Below are positions 25,458 through 35,870 of a DNA stretch of 64,000 nt, one piece after another. The notes beneath the pieces are model-generated. The model had not been told where the DNA came from. It saw only the letters and a program-made list of their open reading frames with translations, and made no database searches. The DNA is taken from contig NC_087099.1 of NCBI RefSeq assembly GCF_963855985.1, positions 10,136,001-10,200,000 of the forward strand, in the 5' to 3' direction. The DNA is from Ostrinia nubilalis. Its lineage: Eukaryota; Arthropoda; Insecta; Lepidoptera; Crambidae. Both the position numbers and the translations under genes were made by a program. Numbering within the stretch: the stretch's first letter is position 1; every line of letters starts with the position of its first letter.

Positions 25458-25761
25458 CGCCCGTATTCACAAACTATGCTTGCTTAAGTAAGGAGCAAAT
25501 CGAACGCACAGCGTTGAATAGAGCTCTGTGATTGGTTCGTGATACCCACAAGGTGGACCGACGACATCATAAAGGTAGCAGGAAGGCACTGGACGCAGGC
25601 CGCTACCAACCGGGCAACATGGAAAGCATTGAGGGAGGCCTATGTTCAGCAGTGGACGTCCTATGGCTGAGATGATGATAATGATGATGATTGGTTTGTG
25701 TGTCATCCTGTGCGTCCACGCGCACTGTGAGACTTTTACTATGAGGTTTGTGAATACGGGC
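25458..25761. mobile_element. MITE family A, copy 3, split by a retrotransposon
   Basis: Ends CGCCCGTATTCACAAAC and GTTTGTGAATACGGGC mark a family A MITE in the orientation opposite to the 14.7-kb pair. Its centre is interrupted by 147 bp of retrotransposon tail at 25542-25688. The MITE bases GATTGGTTCGTG before the insert recur after it as GATTGGTTTGTG (25689-25700), a 12-bp target-site duplication with one change. Confidence 0.85.
25542..25688 (+). mobile_element. RTE-type retrotransposon tail nested in MITE A
   Basis: The insert encodes WTDDIIKVAGRHWTQAAT and onwards through about 38 residues to a TGA stop, then ends in (GAT)n. This is the conserved C-terminus of a lepidopteran RTE-like element, so only the 3' end was copied. 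It is the best preserved of the four such fragments here. The flanking 12-bp duplication supports target-primed insertion into an existing MITE. Confidence 0.8.
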
Positions 25762-28094
25762 TTTAGTCCTAAATCTTTGGCATGTAACAATGTATGACAA
25801 AATCATAAAAAAGTCAGCTCATGTAACGATTTATCAACCATTTCAGCTGCAGATAGCTTTATCAGTAAGTGGTGAAAGAAGCACTTAAAATGTTTGTGTG
25901 AACAGGAAAACTGGTCAACCAGTTTACACTTTAAAATCAAGTTTGTTTTATCTAATTTGTAGGATTGTTCCTATAAGAATGTAATGAAATCAAATTCATA
26001 TGAAATTTTCAAATAATTTTAATGTTTTAAAAAATTTAAAATTAAATTATTTACATTTAATTGCCATAACTTTTCAATAAAATGACATTTAAATGACTCT
26101 ACCAATAAGGAAAATTCAGAAACAGGTTTCCTGTTATGTTTTTAATAACTGACATCTAATGTCTTTTCTCTCTATGACGTATAATTTATTTTTCCTATTG
26201 GTTGGAATGTATCTTATAAGATTTAAGTTCTAATTTATATTAATTGACAAAAACAGGTCATGTTAAACAGTTCATTTAAATAAAATTTTAATTATTTGTT
26301 AATTAATATCACTCTATTTAGTAATTTAAATGCGTTAGGTGCCATATTTTTATTGTATACGTATACGAAATCATTCAATTTATGTAAACATTTTAAAATA
26401 TTACATTATTGAAAAGTGTCAATACTTAATTCAATATCTAACCAATAATAAAAATGTAGAGTCACATTCCAATATTCACCGGAATACTAAAAATTATATT
26501 CCAATAGGATAAAATAAAACTTGCTTGGAGATGTGTACCATATTTTCGTCTTATTAGAATTAAAAAAAAAATTATAGACTTACTAAGACATTCTTATTTC
26601 ATCGATAAATTATTTATGTTTGAATATTATTTTATTACTCGACTTATTCAATTTTTATTTATTTACTATAGATAAAATATGAAAATTTCCAAATGGTCAA
26701 GATAATGACAAAAAAAAATGAAAAAAAAATAGATTAATGTTTTTAAAACATTGTCTCGATATTACAGTAGAGTTCATCTCAATTATTAAGATTGGATGCT
26801 CCGCTGACCCCGGTTAACGGCCAAAAATCAATTATAAAACAATAAAAAATACCTCTATCGTAAAATAAATGACCCCTTACTGTCCATATCGGAATTCCAT
26901 ACGTTTACGACATAAACATTGCAATAACAACATAAACCCTATACTTATGCAATGCTCCAGTGTCACACAGTCGTACCACCGACCTGATAAAGCTGAAAAG
27001 GCAACTAAACTCTATAAAAACCATGCACTAAAAGCAGGTAGCAATCATAAACGTAATAAATAAACAAACTTCTCACGCAATAAACGGTTTTATTTTTATA
27101 GCTGTAAAGATTGTTATTGCACATGTGCTCGCTGCGGTTACGACTTGTAAAGATGAATGAAACGGGCGAGAGAGATGGCATTTACTGTGCGAGAGGGCGC
27201 GCAGATCTCAGTCGGTCCACGTGGCCGGCGTAACACAAACTGGTGCAATTCATAAAATTGGTTTTATTACTTGTTACTTGCGAGTGAAAATGCATGATAA
27301 ACAAACCATTATTTTCATATGAAAGTTCATGGGAAATTAAATAATTTTAATACACACATACTATCTTTTGGACTTTAATATTTCATTTTATACTTGAATA
27401 ACAATTCAAAATACATGATTATTATTTAAAGCTTTGGCTATATTATCATTCCAATTAAAATCTGATTTGCAGTGTTGAAAAAGCTTATATTTATTCATGA
27501 CATTATTAACAGGAATAATAATAAAAAAAACAATATGTAGGTACGTACATATATTTATGTGTGATTCCTTTATTTATAAATTAGCCAATCTATTTACAAT
27601 ATTCTTCTGTGTTTGATAAAATTGCATTGAGAAACAAAGATTTTCGAAAATCCATAAAGCATTTTTTTATAAAATGTTCGTGATTTAATCTAAATTGCAA
27701 CCTTTTATGATAATCCATAGTGAGATTTATTATTTATAATTTTTTTAGACTTGAGTACTATGTGAAAATAATAGTCACTCATTTAAATTAATAGTCAGCA
27801 ATTCGACCAACTGGTAATCAAATATGTTTTGAATAAAAAAATATAAAAATATTTCAAACATTCAACAAAAATAATTTTAGTTGACCAATATTTAAGTGAT
27901 ATTGTTGTTACTTCAAAACAATATTGTTATTGTGAAAATATAAAACATAAAACGTCCATGCCAAACGTTAACTACCATATTGTAGTAAATTACAAGGCTT
28001 TAGGCTTATTTTAATTTCATTACATGCGTTTCGAAATTAATACGAAACAATACGGAATCACAAATTTAATGTTAACTAATGCTGCAATTTCGCT
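25762..28094. other. Repeat-poor proximal upstream region of abd-A
   Basis: Very AT-rich and free of recognisable transposons, in contrast to the preceding 25 kb. The frame at 26869-27063 has no domain. This is where proximal control elements would be expected. The GAGA/Pho patch at 27.17 kb is listed separately. Confidence 0.5.
27161..27200. promoter_or_regulatory. GAGA-factor / Pho motif patch (PRE-like)
   Basis: GAGAGAG at 27168-27174 is directly abutted by ATGGC (the Pho core GCCAT on the other strand) at 27175-27179, and a second GAGAG lies at 27191-27195. GAGA plus Pho cores side by side is the typical composition of insect Polycomb response elements. The patch sits about 1.4 kb upstream of the abd-A start, in a GC-rich island within AT-rich DNA. 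Function is inferred from motifs only. Confidence 0.45.
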
Positions 28095-28560
28095 TAAAGC
28101 CATTCACTTTGACAGCTAGAAATGCCGGAATGGTTTGTGATTGGCGGTGAATGTTCTGCACCGGATCACTATTGGCGTAGACGAGGAGGCCGCGGGGGGC
28201 GCGGGGCTCGGCGCCATTACAAACAATGGCCGTCGGAATGGTCGTTAGCGAATAGCTTTTATCTCTTTCTAATATAAGCCACGCAGGTAGGAATTAATGA
28301 GACGGAGAGGGTTCCGGCGGGTGGCCCCTCGCGTTGCGTGCGTCCCGCTCGCACGCACGTGGTTGGTTTCGCCGTCTCGCGATCGGCGCGCGGCAGCGGT
28401 AACGCTCGCCACGACGGGGAATTCGGAGTCGTAGAGCCTCATACGCGGGCCATAAACGATCCGCGGCCATAGTAGAGGTGCACGCGCGAGAATCGATCCG
28501 AATCGCCGGCGATAAACGCATCTCCCGCGAGGCGACCGTCGCGCGCCGCGTCGCCGAGCG
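28095..28560 (+). promoter_or_regulatory. abd-A: abd-A promoter-proximal region and 5' leader
   Basis: Base composition changes sharply to GC-rich from about 28.15 kb. Pho-type GCCAT cores occur at 28099, 28213, 28449 and 28466 on the plus strand and at 28226-28230 on the minus strand, with one GAGAG at 28305-28309. An AATATAAG word at 28271-28278 could be a weak TATA element, but bithorax promoters are often TATA-less, so the transcription start is not resolved. GGGCCATAAA at 28447-28456 reads TTTATGGCCC on the other strand, a sequence favoured by Abd-B-class homeodomains. Confidence 0.5.
28297..28434 (+). other. Upstream ORF in the abd-A leader
   Basis: An ATG at 28297 opens 45 codons ending at TAG 28432-28434, in the same frame as abd-A and 126 bp before its start. 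It is the last upstream ATG I find; none lies between its stop and the abd-A ATG. If transcription begins upstream of 28297, this uORF could lower abd-A translation. The predicted peptide is arginine-rich with no known domain. Whether it lies within the mRNA is unknown. Confidence 0.35.
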
Positions 28561-29152
28561 ATGAGTTCCAAGTTCATCATCGATAGCATGCTCCCAAAGT
28601 ACCACCAGCAGTTCCACCATCAGAATTTGTTCGCGGGTGCTGGGGCGTCGCCGATAGAGGCGTCGTTGTCGTCGTCGCTGTCGTCGTCGCTGTCGACGTC
28701 GCTGTCGTCGTCGCTGTCGGGCGGGCTGGGAGCGGCGGCGCTGGGCGCGGGCTCGCCGGGCGCTGGCAGCCCGCAGCGGTCATCATCTTCATCATCCGCG
28801 TCGCCGGGGGCGCCGGCAAGGATGTACCCCTACGTGTCGCACCACCAGCAGTTCGGAGGCTCGGTGCCGTTCTCGGGCGGAGGATTGTCGGCGGCGGATG
28901 ACAAGAGCTGCCGCTACCCTGCTGCGATGGGCGCGGACCCGATGGTGAACTACGCTTTGGGCCAGCACAATGGAGGAGCGGCAGTGTCAGCGGCTTCCGC
29001 AAGCATGGCAGCGGCTGCCCAGTTCTACCAGCAAGCTGCGGCGGCTTCAGCAGCGTCGGCGGCCACCGTGGACGCGATGGGCGCCGCCTGCTCCCAGCCT
29101 CCAGCGCAGCCGCTGCCAGACATTCCCCGCTACCCGTGGATGTCAATCACTG
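28561..29152 (+). CDS. abd-A: Abdominal-A Hox protein, exon 1 (N-terminus to YPWM)
   Basis: Abd-A is a homeodomain transcription factor that sets abdominal segment identity. This exon encodes 197 whole codons plus one base. MSSKFIIDSMLPKYHQQ opens it, closely matching the fly Abd-A N-terminus (SKFxxDSMLPKY). Next come a Ser/Leu repeat (residues 35-53), a Gly/Ala/Ser-rich stretch, MYPYVS (88-93), DDKSCRYP (113-120), an Ala-rich FYQQ region (about 148-170), and PRYPWM, whose YPWM hexapeptide (191-194) binds Extradenticle. Translation ends ...SIT, and GTAAAT follows as the splice donor at 29153. The ATG chosen is the first in this frame after an upstream stop and gives the conserved N-terminus. 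The high-GC exon throws long opposing frames (for example 28577-29146 minus) that are not genes. The homeodomain is not in this exon, and the frame continuing to 29262 is intron. Confidence 0.95.
28663..28719 (+). repeat. 12-nt minisatellite coding for SLSS repeats
   Basis: Within abd-A exon 1, TCGTCGTCGCTG-type units repeat about 4.5 times, coding for SLSS at residues 35-53 with one Ser-to-Thr change. The repetition is at the DNA level, not just amino acid bias, so length may vary between individuals or species. Confidence 0.85.
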
Positions 29153-29919
29153 GTAAATGCTCCACTCCTTGCATGCCGCCATTCCGATCTGCGAAAAAAA
29201 TGTCGCTTGAATACTTTTTTGATTATTTTAGTGCCTATCGTGATATTATTTCGCCCCATTAGCTTTTAGTTTAGTTAGACTTTGTCCTCTTAATACGTTG
29301 ACAATGATTTTGCTAATTACAAGACGCGATTAAATTTTGTGTCACGCATTTTTTATTTCGGCTTTTGTTTATTATGTAGAAAACGTGCTTGAATAAGTAG
29401 TAACAAATTTTGTTCAATGTTTCAAAAATACATTTATGTACACGTAAGTACATAATTGAAAAGATGATCATTTCCGAAAATATTCCAATCAGAACTGTTC
29501 ATCAACACGTTTATTGCTAATTAAACTCGTTTAATGACCGTCAATCATTTATATAACAATAAAATATTTCAGCTGGGGCAGTATAAATGCAATAAAACTG
29601 GCCATTATTATTTTTATTGACATTGTGTCATTATATGCCGTTTACAATGTCGTTTTGTATTCAATAGTAGAGCCTATGTATTATTTTACAAGAATACACA
29701 TTTTTTAGTATTTATTAACTGAAAAATATATTATTTTATTTGAGACTTTTTTATAAAGTGTTTTATGAGGTGCACAGCTTTATATTAAAATGGTTAATTG
29801 ACAATAATAAAGATCATAACAGATTCTTTTTCCAATATTTATAGACGTCTCCAATTTTAAAAGCTTCAACTATCAACATTTATCAAAAAAAAAATATTTT
29901 AAAAATTTAATACCAACTA

Positions 29920-30250
29920 AAAATAATTATACGCATAAAAACTAATTACTATAGTAATTATAACGCAATCAAATGTTTAATAAACTGCTTAATTACTCTT
30001 TTATTACTATAATGTATGGAACCGCGACATTTGAGTAATTAAAACAATAAATATTAATTTTGCAATTTCAATACAACTAAAACAATTAATTTTAATTTAC
30101 TGCGACCATTAGAACAATTTATATTGGTAATTTATTTGCTATGGATCATTAAAATAATTATAATACATAACGAAAGCTAATTATTTAATTGTGATAATTA
30201 CATCAAATTTTAAAATAATTAAATAAATCAATTACAGATGTAATTATGTT
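29920..30250. promoter_or_regulatory. Dense TAATTA/TAATTG homeodomain-site field
   Basis: In about 330 bp, cores of the type TAATTA, TAATTG, ATTAATTT and CTAATTA occur well over a dozen times on both strands, for example CTAATTACTATAGTAATTAT around 29941-29961 and ATAATTAAATAAATCAATTA near 30215-30234. Such clusters bind Antp-class homeodomains and occur in auto- and cross-regulatory Hox enhancers. The region is very AT-rich, so some matches are expected by chance. Enhancer function is inference. Confidence 0.35.
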
Positions 30251-31864
30251 TCTAAATACTTTTTTGGCATTGTGCCACGCCTACCAATGGTAAAGGACTA
30301 TAAACACTTCAATTTAACTAATTTCTTTTGGAATATAAATATTTTTGTTATGCAAATCCTAACCTAGGCCAACAACTACATTTCCTAGACCTAGATCGCC
30401 TAGATAACATTATAGTCTTGTTGTGAGGTCCACTTAGTACCCAAATACGGCAACCATAAAACTCAAACAGCCTGTATACGCCTTGAATACAATGGCACGA
30501 TAATTTTTATATTAGCTGTCTCATTGGCAAGCACTTGTCTCTGGTCTTTGTTGATACAACTCTTTAAGATTCTATTATAAACCGACATAATTAATAAAAT
30601 AATATTGATAAGATTTATTAAAATAAGAGCTAGAAAAACTGATTTTTTGAGTTGCTACAGTTTATTATTTAAAGACCGAAATAGATTCACCCAAACTTTG
30701 TGTAAACATTCTATGTAATTAGTAAAACACGTACTCTACATTACCTACTTATTTATTTACCTTTAACTAAGTAAATAACTTTAACCAGCATAAAGTCAAA
30801 TGAGTTTCAAATAAATATTATTATGTATTAAAAATTTATACATACTGTTTACTACAGTTTTAATGGTTAGAAGTTTATTGACTAATTATTATGTAAATAT
30901 TTTATTGTATTGTAAATATCAATTAAAATTTCAAGTACAATACTATTAGCAGATGTGTAAGCTTTTGGTTACTAAAGTATGTAGTTATTTCATACAAAAA
31001 TAAATTACCAATTACCTATATTTTATCTAAGAGTTTCACTTTAGTACATTTAAATTTAATAGAAAAAAACCTTTATTCACATAATTATTTTAAAAGGAAT
31101 CGATATACTCGTAGGCACCTGTAAATGTAGAGTAGTTATAAAGCAAAAGGTAATTTAAAATTAACCCTTTTACATTTTAAATGATTTAAGAATAACAAAT
31201 TGCTTCCTCATATTCGACACATATTTTAATGAACAAAACGTTAAAAAGACAATAATAATCTTAATTAATGTCACATTGAAAACCACTTTGAATGTCAAAT
31301 AGAAACATACATCAATTTTTTTCCTCGTGTTAATGAATAATTCTATGCTTATTAGGGGCTTTAAATTCGGTCTATTATTTCTATCTTTTCTATACCTAGA
31401 AAATCTTTCTTTTATGTACCATCAATACAACGCTTTAACAATATGTATTTACTTACTATGTTATTTATAAAATAAAAATAATTTTATTATGTGTTAAATT
31501 ACCTATTTTGATCAAGGCTAAACTGATAAGTATTCATGTACTACATAATGAAATTAGGTACATTAGCATATTAGATAAATAAAGATGCAGTTTATTTGAG
31601 TATAACTAATACACAGAAGTAACTATGTTATCAACCGGAATTTAGGCATGTGAATCAATGTTGTGGGACTGTAGCAGAAAATAGACAAATGTCATGTTTA
31701 CAAAAATAACTCTGGAGCCACATTGAACAAGAGAATGAATCAAAATGATTTTAGACTACGCCGGCCCCGCTGGCACATGCCCGCAATCAATTACGTTGAC
31801 ATGTAAAAAACGTTCATAATCAAAGCCGTGAGCCTCTTAACAGTGTCGTAGCTCAGTAAAATTA

Positions 31865-32042
31865 TATAAAATGGCCTATAACCGGCTTGTTTTTATTTAA
31901 AAACCGGCCATTCCCGTGATTTGTTGCTAATGTACGGTTATAAAAATGTCCGGGTCGATCGAGACAGGAATCCGTCTCGGGCGAGACAGAAATATCGCGG
32001 CAGGTGCTGCGCGAGCGCAACCAAAATTAAAATGGCGGACTT
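31865..32042. promoter_or_regulatory. Intronic Pho/YY1-like island 1
   Basis: Three Pho-type cores sit within about 170 bp: AATGGCC at 31870, GCCATT at 31907, and AAAATGGCGGAC at 32029-32040. The last fits the strong YY1/Pho consensus (AANATGGCGGC) at all but one position. GAGACAG occurs twice. The stretch is GC-richer than the rest of intron 1. It is a candidate Polycomb response element or enhancer, from motif content alone. Confidence 0.4.
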
Positions 32043-32516
32043 GTCAGTAAGCAGACATTTATACGCCGTAACGCGCTACATTCTACTACAATTTGACAGT
32101 ATAACAGCGTATTACGTTCAAACACCACTAAAAAGTTAGTTTGAATGAAGTTTGCTCCGATTCAATGGATGTTTTTAGTATTACTAAGATATAAAGAAAG
32201 GAACGCGATACGCTAGCTTCAAACTAAAATAGTTCGGTATAAACTGTTTTGTTTTCACTTGCTTTTCAGTATCGGTTGGAAAAATAAATACAATATAGCG
32301 TTTGGCGCGAAATGGTTTATTGATACTCCACAATATCATTACAAGGCATCGAGTGCTTTTTGATTTTTAACAGACAAAACTTTAAAACATTCTATTGGTT
32401 ATGTAAACAAACAGGGTATTGCATCTCTAGGTAGAGTTTTACTTGAGAGTTGTAATTAAAAATAGTTTAACTTGTGGGTAGTTAGATATGTTTGATGTTG
32501 TTGTTACGCTTGTATA

Positions 32517-32660
32517 ATGCCATTCACGTGTGTATTGTGTACACGCGGGCACATGTGTGCGCCGCGCGCATGCGCCAAACAAACATGGCGGCGCGTGCAG
32601 CCAATCAGAGAGCGCGCTCTTTGGACTTACTCGCCTCTGGCTCTGCCTATCGATTGTAGT
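32517..32660. promoter_or_regulatory. Intronic Pho/YY1-like GC island 2
   Basis: GCCATTCAC starts at 32519, AAACATGGCGGC at 32581-32592 is a full match to the strong YY1/Pho consensus, and AGCCAATCAGAGAG follows with a CCAAT box and a GAGAG. CpG-rich words (GCCGCGCGCATGCGCC) surround them. The island contrasts strongly with the flanking AT-rich intron and could be a Polycomb response element, an enhancer or an internal promoter. Confidence 0.4.
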
Positions 32661-33879
32661 GCTTTATTAATTAGTCCGTTAATGTGTATTTGATATTTAT
32701 GATTATTGGGCTAATTAATCAAATGTTGGCCTTGGATTTAAGCTGGTAAACATTTAAATCAGTCTAAGTAATTAATTATTATCAAAATAATAAATAAAAA
32801 AATATATAAACATGACATTAGTTTACTTACATTATACTTATTGAGTAAATTAAAAGATATTTTAAAACTGATATTTAAAAGTAAAACAGTTTATTTTACA
32901 TTTAACTACAAATGCACGTAGGTACGAGTATATAGCGCTAAAAAGATAGATTGTTTCATTTGAAAAATAAAAAAATCAGGCTCAAAAATAACATTATCTT
33001 GGTGACATACGAGGTTGATAAAACAAAACTCAACCTTTCCATTTGAGGGTTAAATTACATTTGATTTTTTTCTTTTCTAACTGTATTTATCTTCCCGCCG
33101 TTCGAACTTCGAACGCTTCGATATATTGTACCTTATTCGATAATCGAATTTATGTTCGAATCGATTTCCGTGTAATTAACGATTGCACTCGAATAAGACA
33201 GCTTAAATGTTTCCGATCGGTAAAAGTCATTAGGGCCTGGTAAAAACTGGAGTAACTGATACATTTTAATTGATCGTTTCGTTTATAATGAATGTTTTTT
33301 GATAAATTCGTACCTACATAAAGAGAATTCGGTGATATTTTTTGTTTAAAAAGACACAAACTGAGAAAGTTACAGATGTATTTATGATCTACTAAATCGA
33401 GACGTTATTTCCATTGTCTTACTAAGTATAATAGTAGGTAGGTATGTGTTACCACATGTTTGAATACACCTTTCTCACAACTTTTCTTACTTTCATTTGA
33501 TTAATAAGTAGATCTTTTAACTAAAATATATCCAAAATACTAATCTCTTCAATAACTCATTTGATTAAAGATATTTTATATTGAACATCTTAAAGTTAAA
33601 AGTGATACTAATAGTACAACTTTTTAATAAAGTACCACAATAAAATATTATTAACAGTAGGCAGTTTTTGCCTCACTCATTTGTAACAAACAAAAAATTG
33701 AATCAATTAAAAATATCGATATAGTCTCTACATAATTTATTTCGGAACGTAACCTGTACTTTGATGTATTTTTTTTATCTCGTCGCGGATTCGAATCGAC
33801 GTTGTTTTATTTTTATCAGTTCTCAAGCATAAAACATTCAGAGCAACGGCTTTATCACGTATGTTTCTCTTTTTAATCT

Positions 33880-34052
33880 ATAATATAAAAATGAAACCCG
33901 TTTTCCGTTGTCACGACATAACATGAAAAAGGCTTGACCGATTTGGCTGATTTTTTTTGTAGTTTTCTAATACTCTGTACAAGGTTTTTACGGAAAAAAA
34001 TATAAAGAAAATCTCTACGCTAAGGCGGTACGAAGTTCGCCGGGTCAGCTAG
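33880..34052 (+). mobile_element. Helitron-like element, short copy
   Basis: The segment has the 3' end of a non-autonomous lepidopteran Helitron: a GGCG...CGCC stem at 34024-34027 and 34038-34041, then GGGTCAGCTAG with a T following. An internal GGCTTGACCGATTTGGCTGA block is typical of these elements. No coding. Confidence 0.65.
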
Positions 34053-34114
34053 TGATAAATATACTCCTAAAGTGTACTGCAATGCACAAGTAATCATACC
34101 TGTTTTAAGTACTT

Positions 34115-34245
34115 AGGCTGAGTTGCACCATCTTACTTTAACTTTAACAAACGTCAAAAATTTGTCAAATTCCATTAAAAAAACACCGGTTATTGTACGG
34201 TATGATTGTATTATACGGTTCAAGTAAGTTGGTGCAAAGCAACCT
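34115..34245. mobile_element. MITE family B, copy 2
   Basis: AGGCTGAGTTGCACCA at the left and an inverted, eroded TTGGTGCAAAGCAACCT at the right. It shares AACACCGGTTAT and the TTAACTTTAACAAA block with the 20.75-kb copy, in the same orientation. Confidence 0.75.
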
Positions 34246-35870
34246 CAAGCCTCAAGAATGCTTCTTTAGGCATAAGAGCCGAAAAATCTGAACAAAGACT
34301 TTTTATTTTTTAAATAAACGTACTTAGCGTACGTGGGGTATCACAAGCCGGTGCGTTCGAACCTCTTCCACGCTGTCCCATACAAATGTCTTATGCCCCA
34401 CACAACAATTATGACCTGAGCGCGGCTCATACTAATGTGAATATACCTTTACAACAAAACTAACTCCAACCAAGACACGAATAAGACTTACTCACATTGT
34501 TCTAATGAATGGCAAAAACTGAAATCGATTTTTAATTGATAAATGCAGTTAAGATGCTGTGCTCGTAAAACTGACATAATGACTATAAAAGGTAATTAAC
34601 CGCCGATTGCATTCGAAACATTTCTCAGGCCCGTATCACTACACATTACCCAGTCATCTGAAAAACTCTGGATGACTTTTAATTCTAGTCGTGGAATGGA
34701 ACTCATGAGAATGACATTTATAATCCTAAAAATAATGTCAATGATCGATTGTTACTTTTGTAAATTATAAAAAGTAGAGCCTTTTTATAAGAAAAATATT
34801 TATTTACTTAGTAAATCATTGGCAATCATCATTGGCATTTAAAAATTACTGAATACTTTGAAATTCACAATAGCATTTTTGTTTCTGAAAAAGAAAATAC
34901 ATAGCGGGCAGATACTATTTGATTTTTAAATATAAGTTTGAAGTTGAAGAACTCTACCTATTTTAGAGCTATATTTATTGAAAAAATCTTTAATTTTGAT
35001 AATTTGAGCTAGATGTGAAATCCATAGTAGGTAACCTTAATAATAAATAACCTTAAAACAGCACAAATCCAATCCTAACTCCAATACAACAATGTAAATC
35101 ATCAAGCTGGGTATCGTTTTGTAATACGGGTCTACATACTGCCTGTGAGAAGATCTCTAGCTTGCATGCATTAGCTTTTATTGTTTCTTTATTGTGTTTA
35201 CATTGTATTTCAATTGTACTGTGTTTTAGTTAAACAATTATTGTTCTGTTTCTACTTATGCATGTATTTTAACTCATTATTTTAACTAGCTTATCTACAT
35301 ACATAGTTTCTTTTTGCGGTAAAATCGTCCACCCACAACCGCAACTTATTTAATGGTTAAAACAGTTAAAACACTATTTTTTTAGCTTAGCAGTTAATTA
35401 GTAAAAAATACTTTAATAGTACCACCAATCACCATATACCTATTTTGGTTTTAAAAGATGAAATTACTATCTTAGAGTCACACTACTTTTAGAAGTTGTT
35501 GAATTGTTATGCACAAAGAACCCTCACTATAATGTAGTTCACTCCCACAAACTTAAGTTCGTAACGAATTTGTAACATATAAGGTCGTTTTTATAACAAT
35601 TGCAGTGTTATAAGAACGTGGTACATCACTGTTACAAAATTGATACAAGTTTTGAAATTCATCTAAAGAGAGACGACATCTATCTGCTGTCTTTCAACTT
35701 CAAACAATAGCTTTGATTTTAGAACGATGTTTGGTTTCACAGTTGACTACACTTAGATTGTGAAAATGTACGCTATTTATCAGTAGATAAGATATGTTTT
35801 TACTTGTGTGCATGCCCCGGCCGATTGAAAGAACTTTCAATACGATTGATAATAGATTTTCCGTTTCCAG

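Larger units (their letters stand above)
29153..35870 (+). other. abd-A: abd-A intron 1 (6,718 bp)
   Basis: The donor is GTAAAT after CTG at 29152. The acceptor is a pyrimidine tract ending TTTCCAG at 35870. The intron splits a codon after its first base (phase 1), giving Asp198. No other gene is seen inside; frames at 31921-32139, 33043-33243 and 33150-33359 (minus) lack domains. It has fewer transposons than the upstream flank. A homeodomain-site field, two GC-rich islands and two transposon remnants are listed separately. Confidence 0.9.

Noticed and set aside
1..28560. mir-iab-4 microRNA hairpin, expected between abd-A and Abd-B
   Set aside because: I looked for the mature-sequence words known from insects and found none. 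It may lie further upstream.
28577..29146. 189-codon minus-strand frame (and two shorter ones at 28269-28620) opposite abd-A exon 1
   Set aside because: They are antisense shadows of a GC-rich, repetitive exon; the residues are low-complexity Thr/Pro/Arg runs with no domain.
29153..29262. Continuation of the abd-A frame past YPWM to a stop at 29262, giving a 233-residue protein
   Set aside because: A good donor at 29153 and a downstream microexon that matches known Abd-A sequence show this is intron. A retained-intron form would lack the homeodomain.
33095..33180. TTCGAA-rich stretch as a heat-shock element
   Set aside because: The TTC/GAA units are not at the 5-bp spacing of heat-shock elements.
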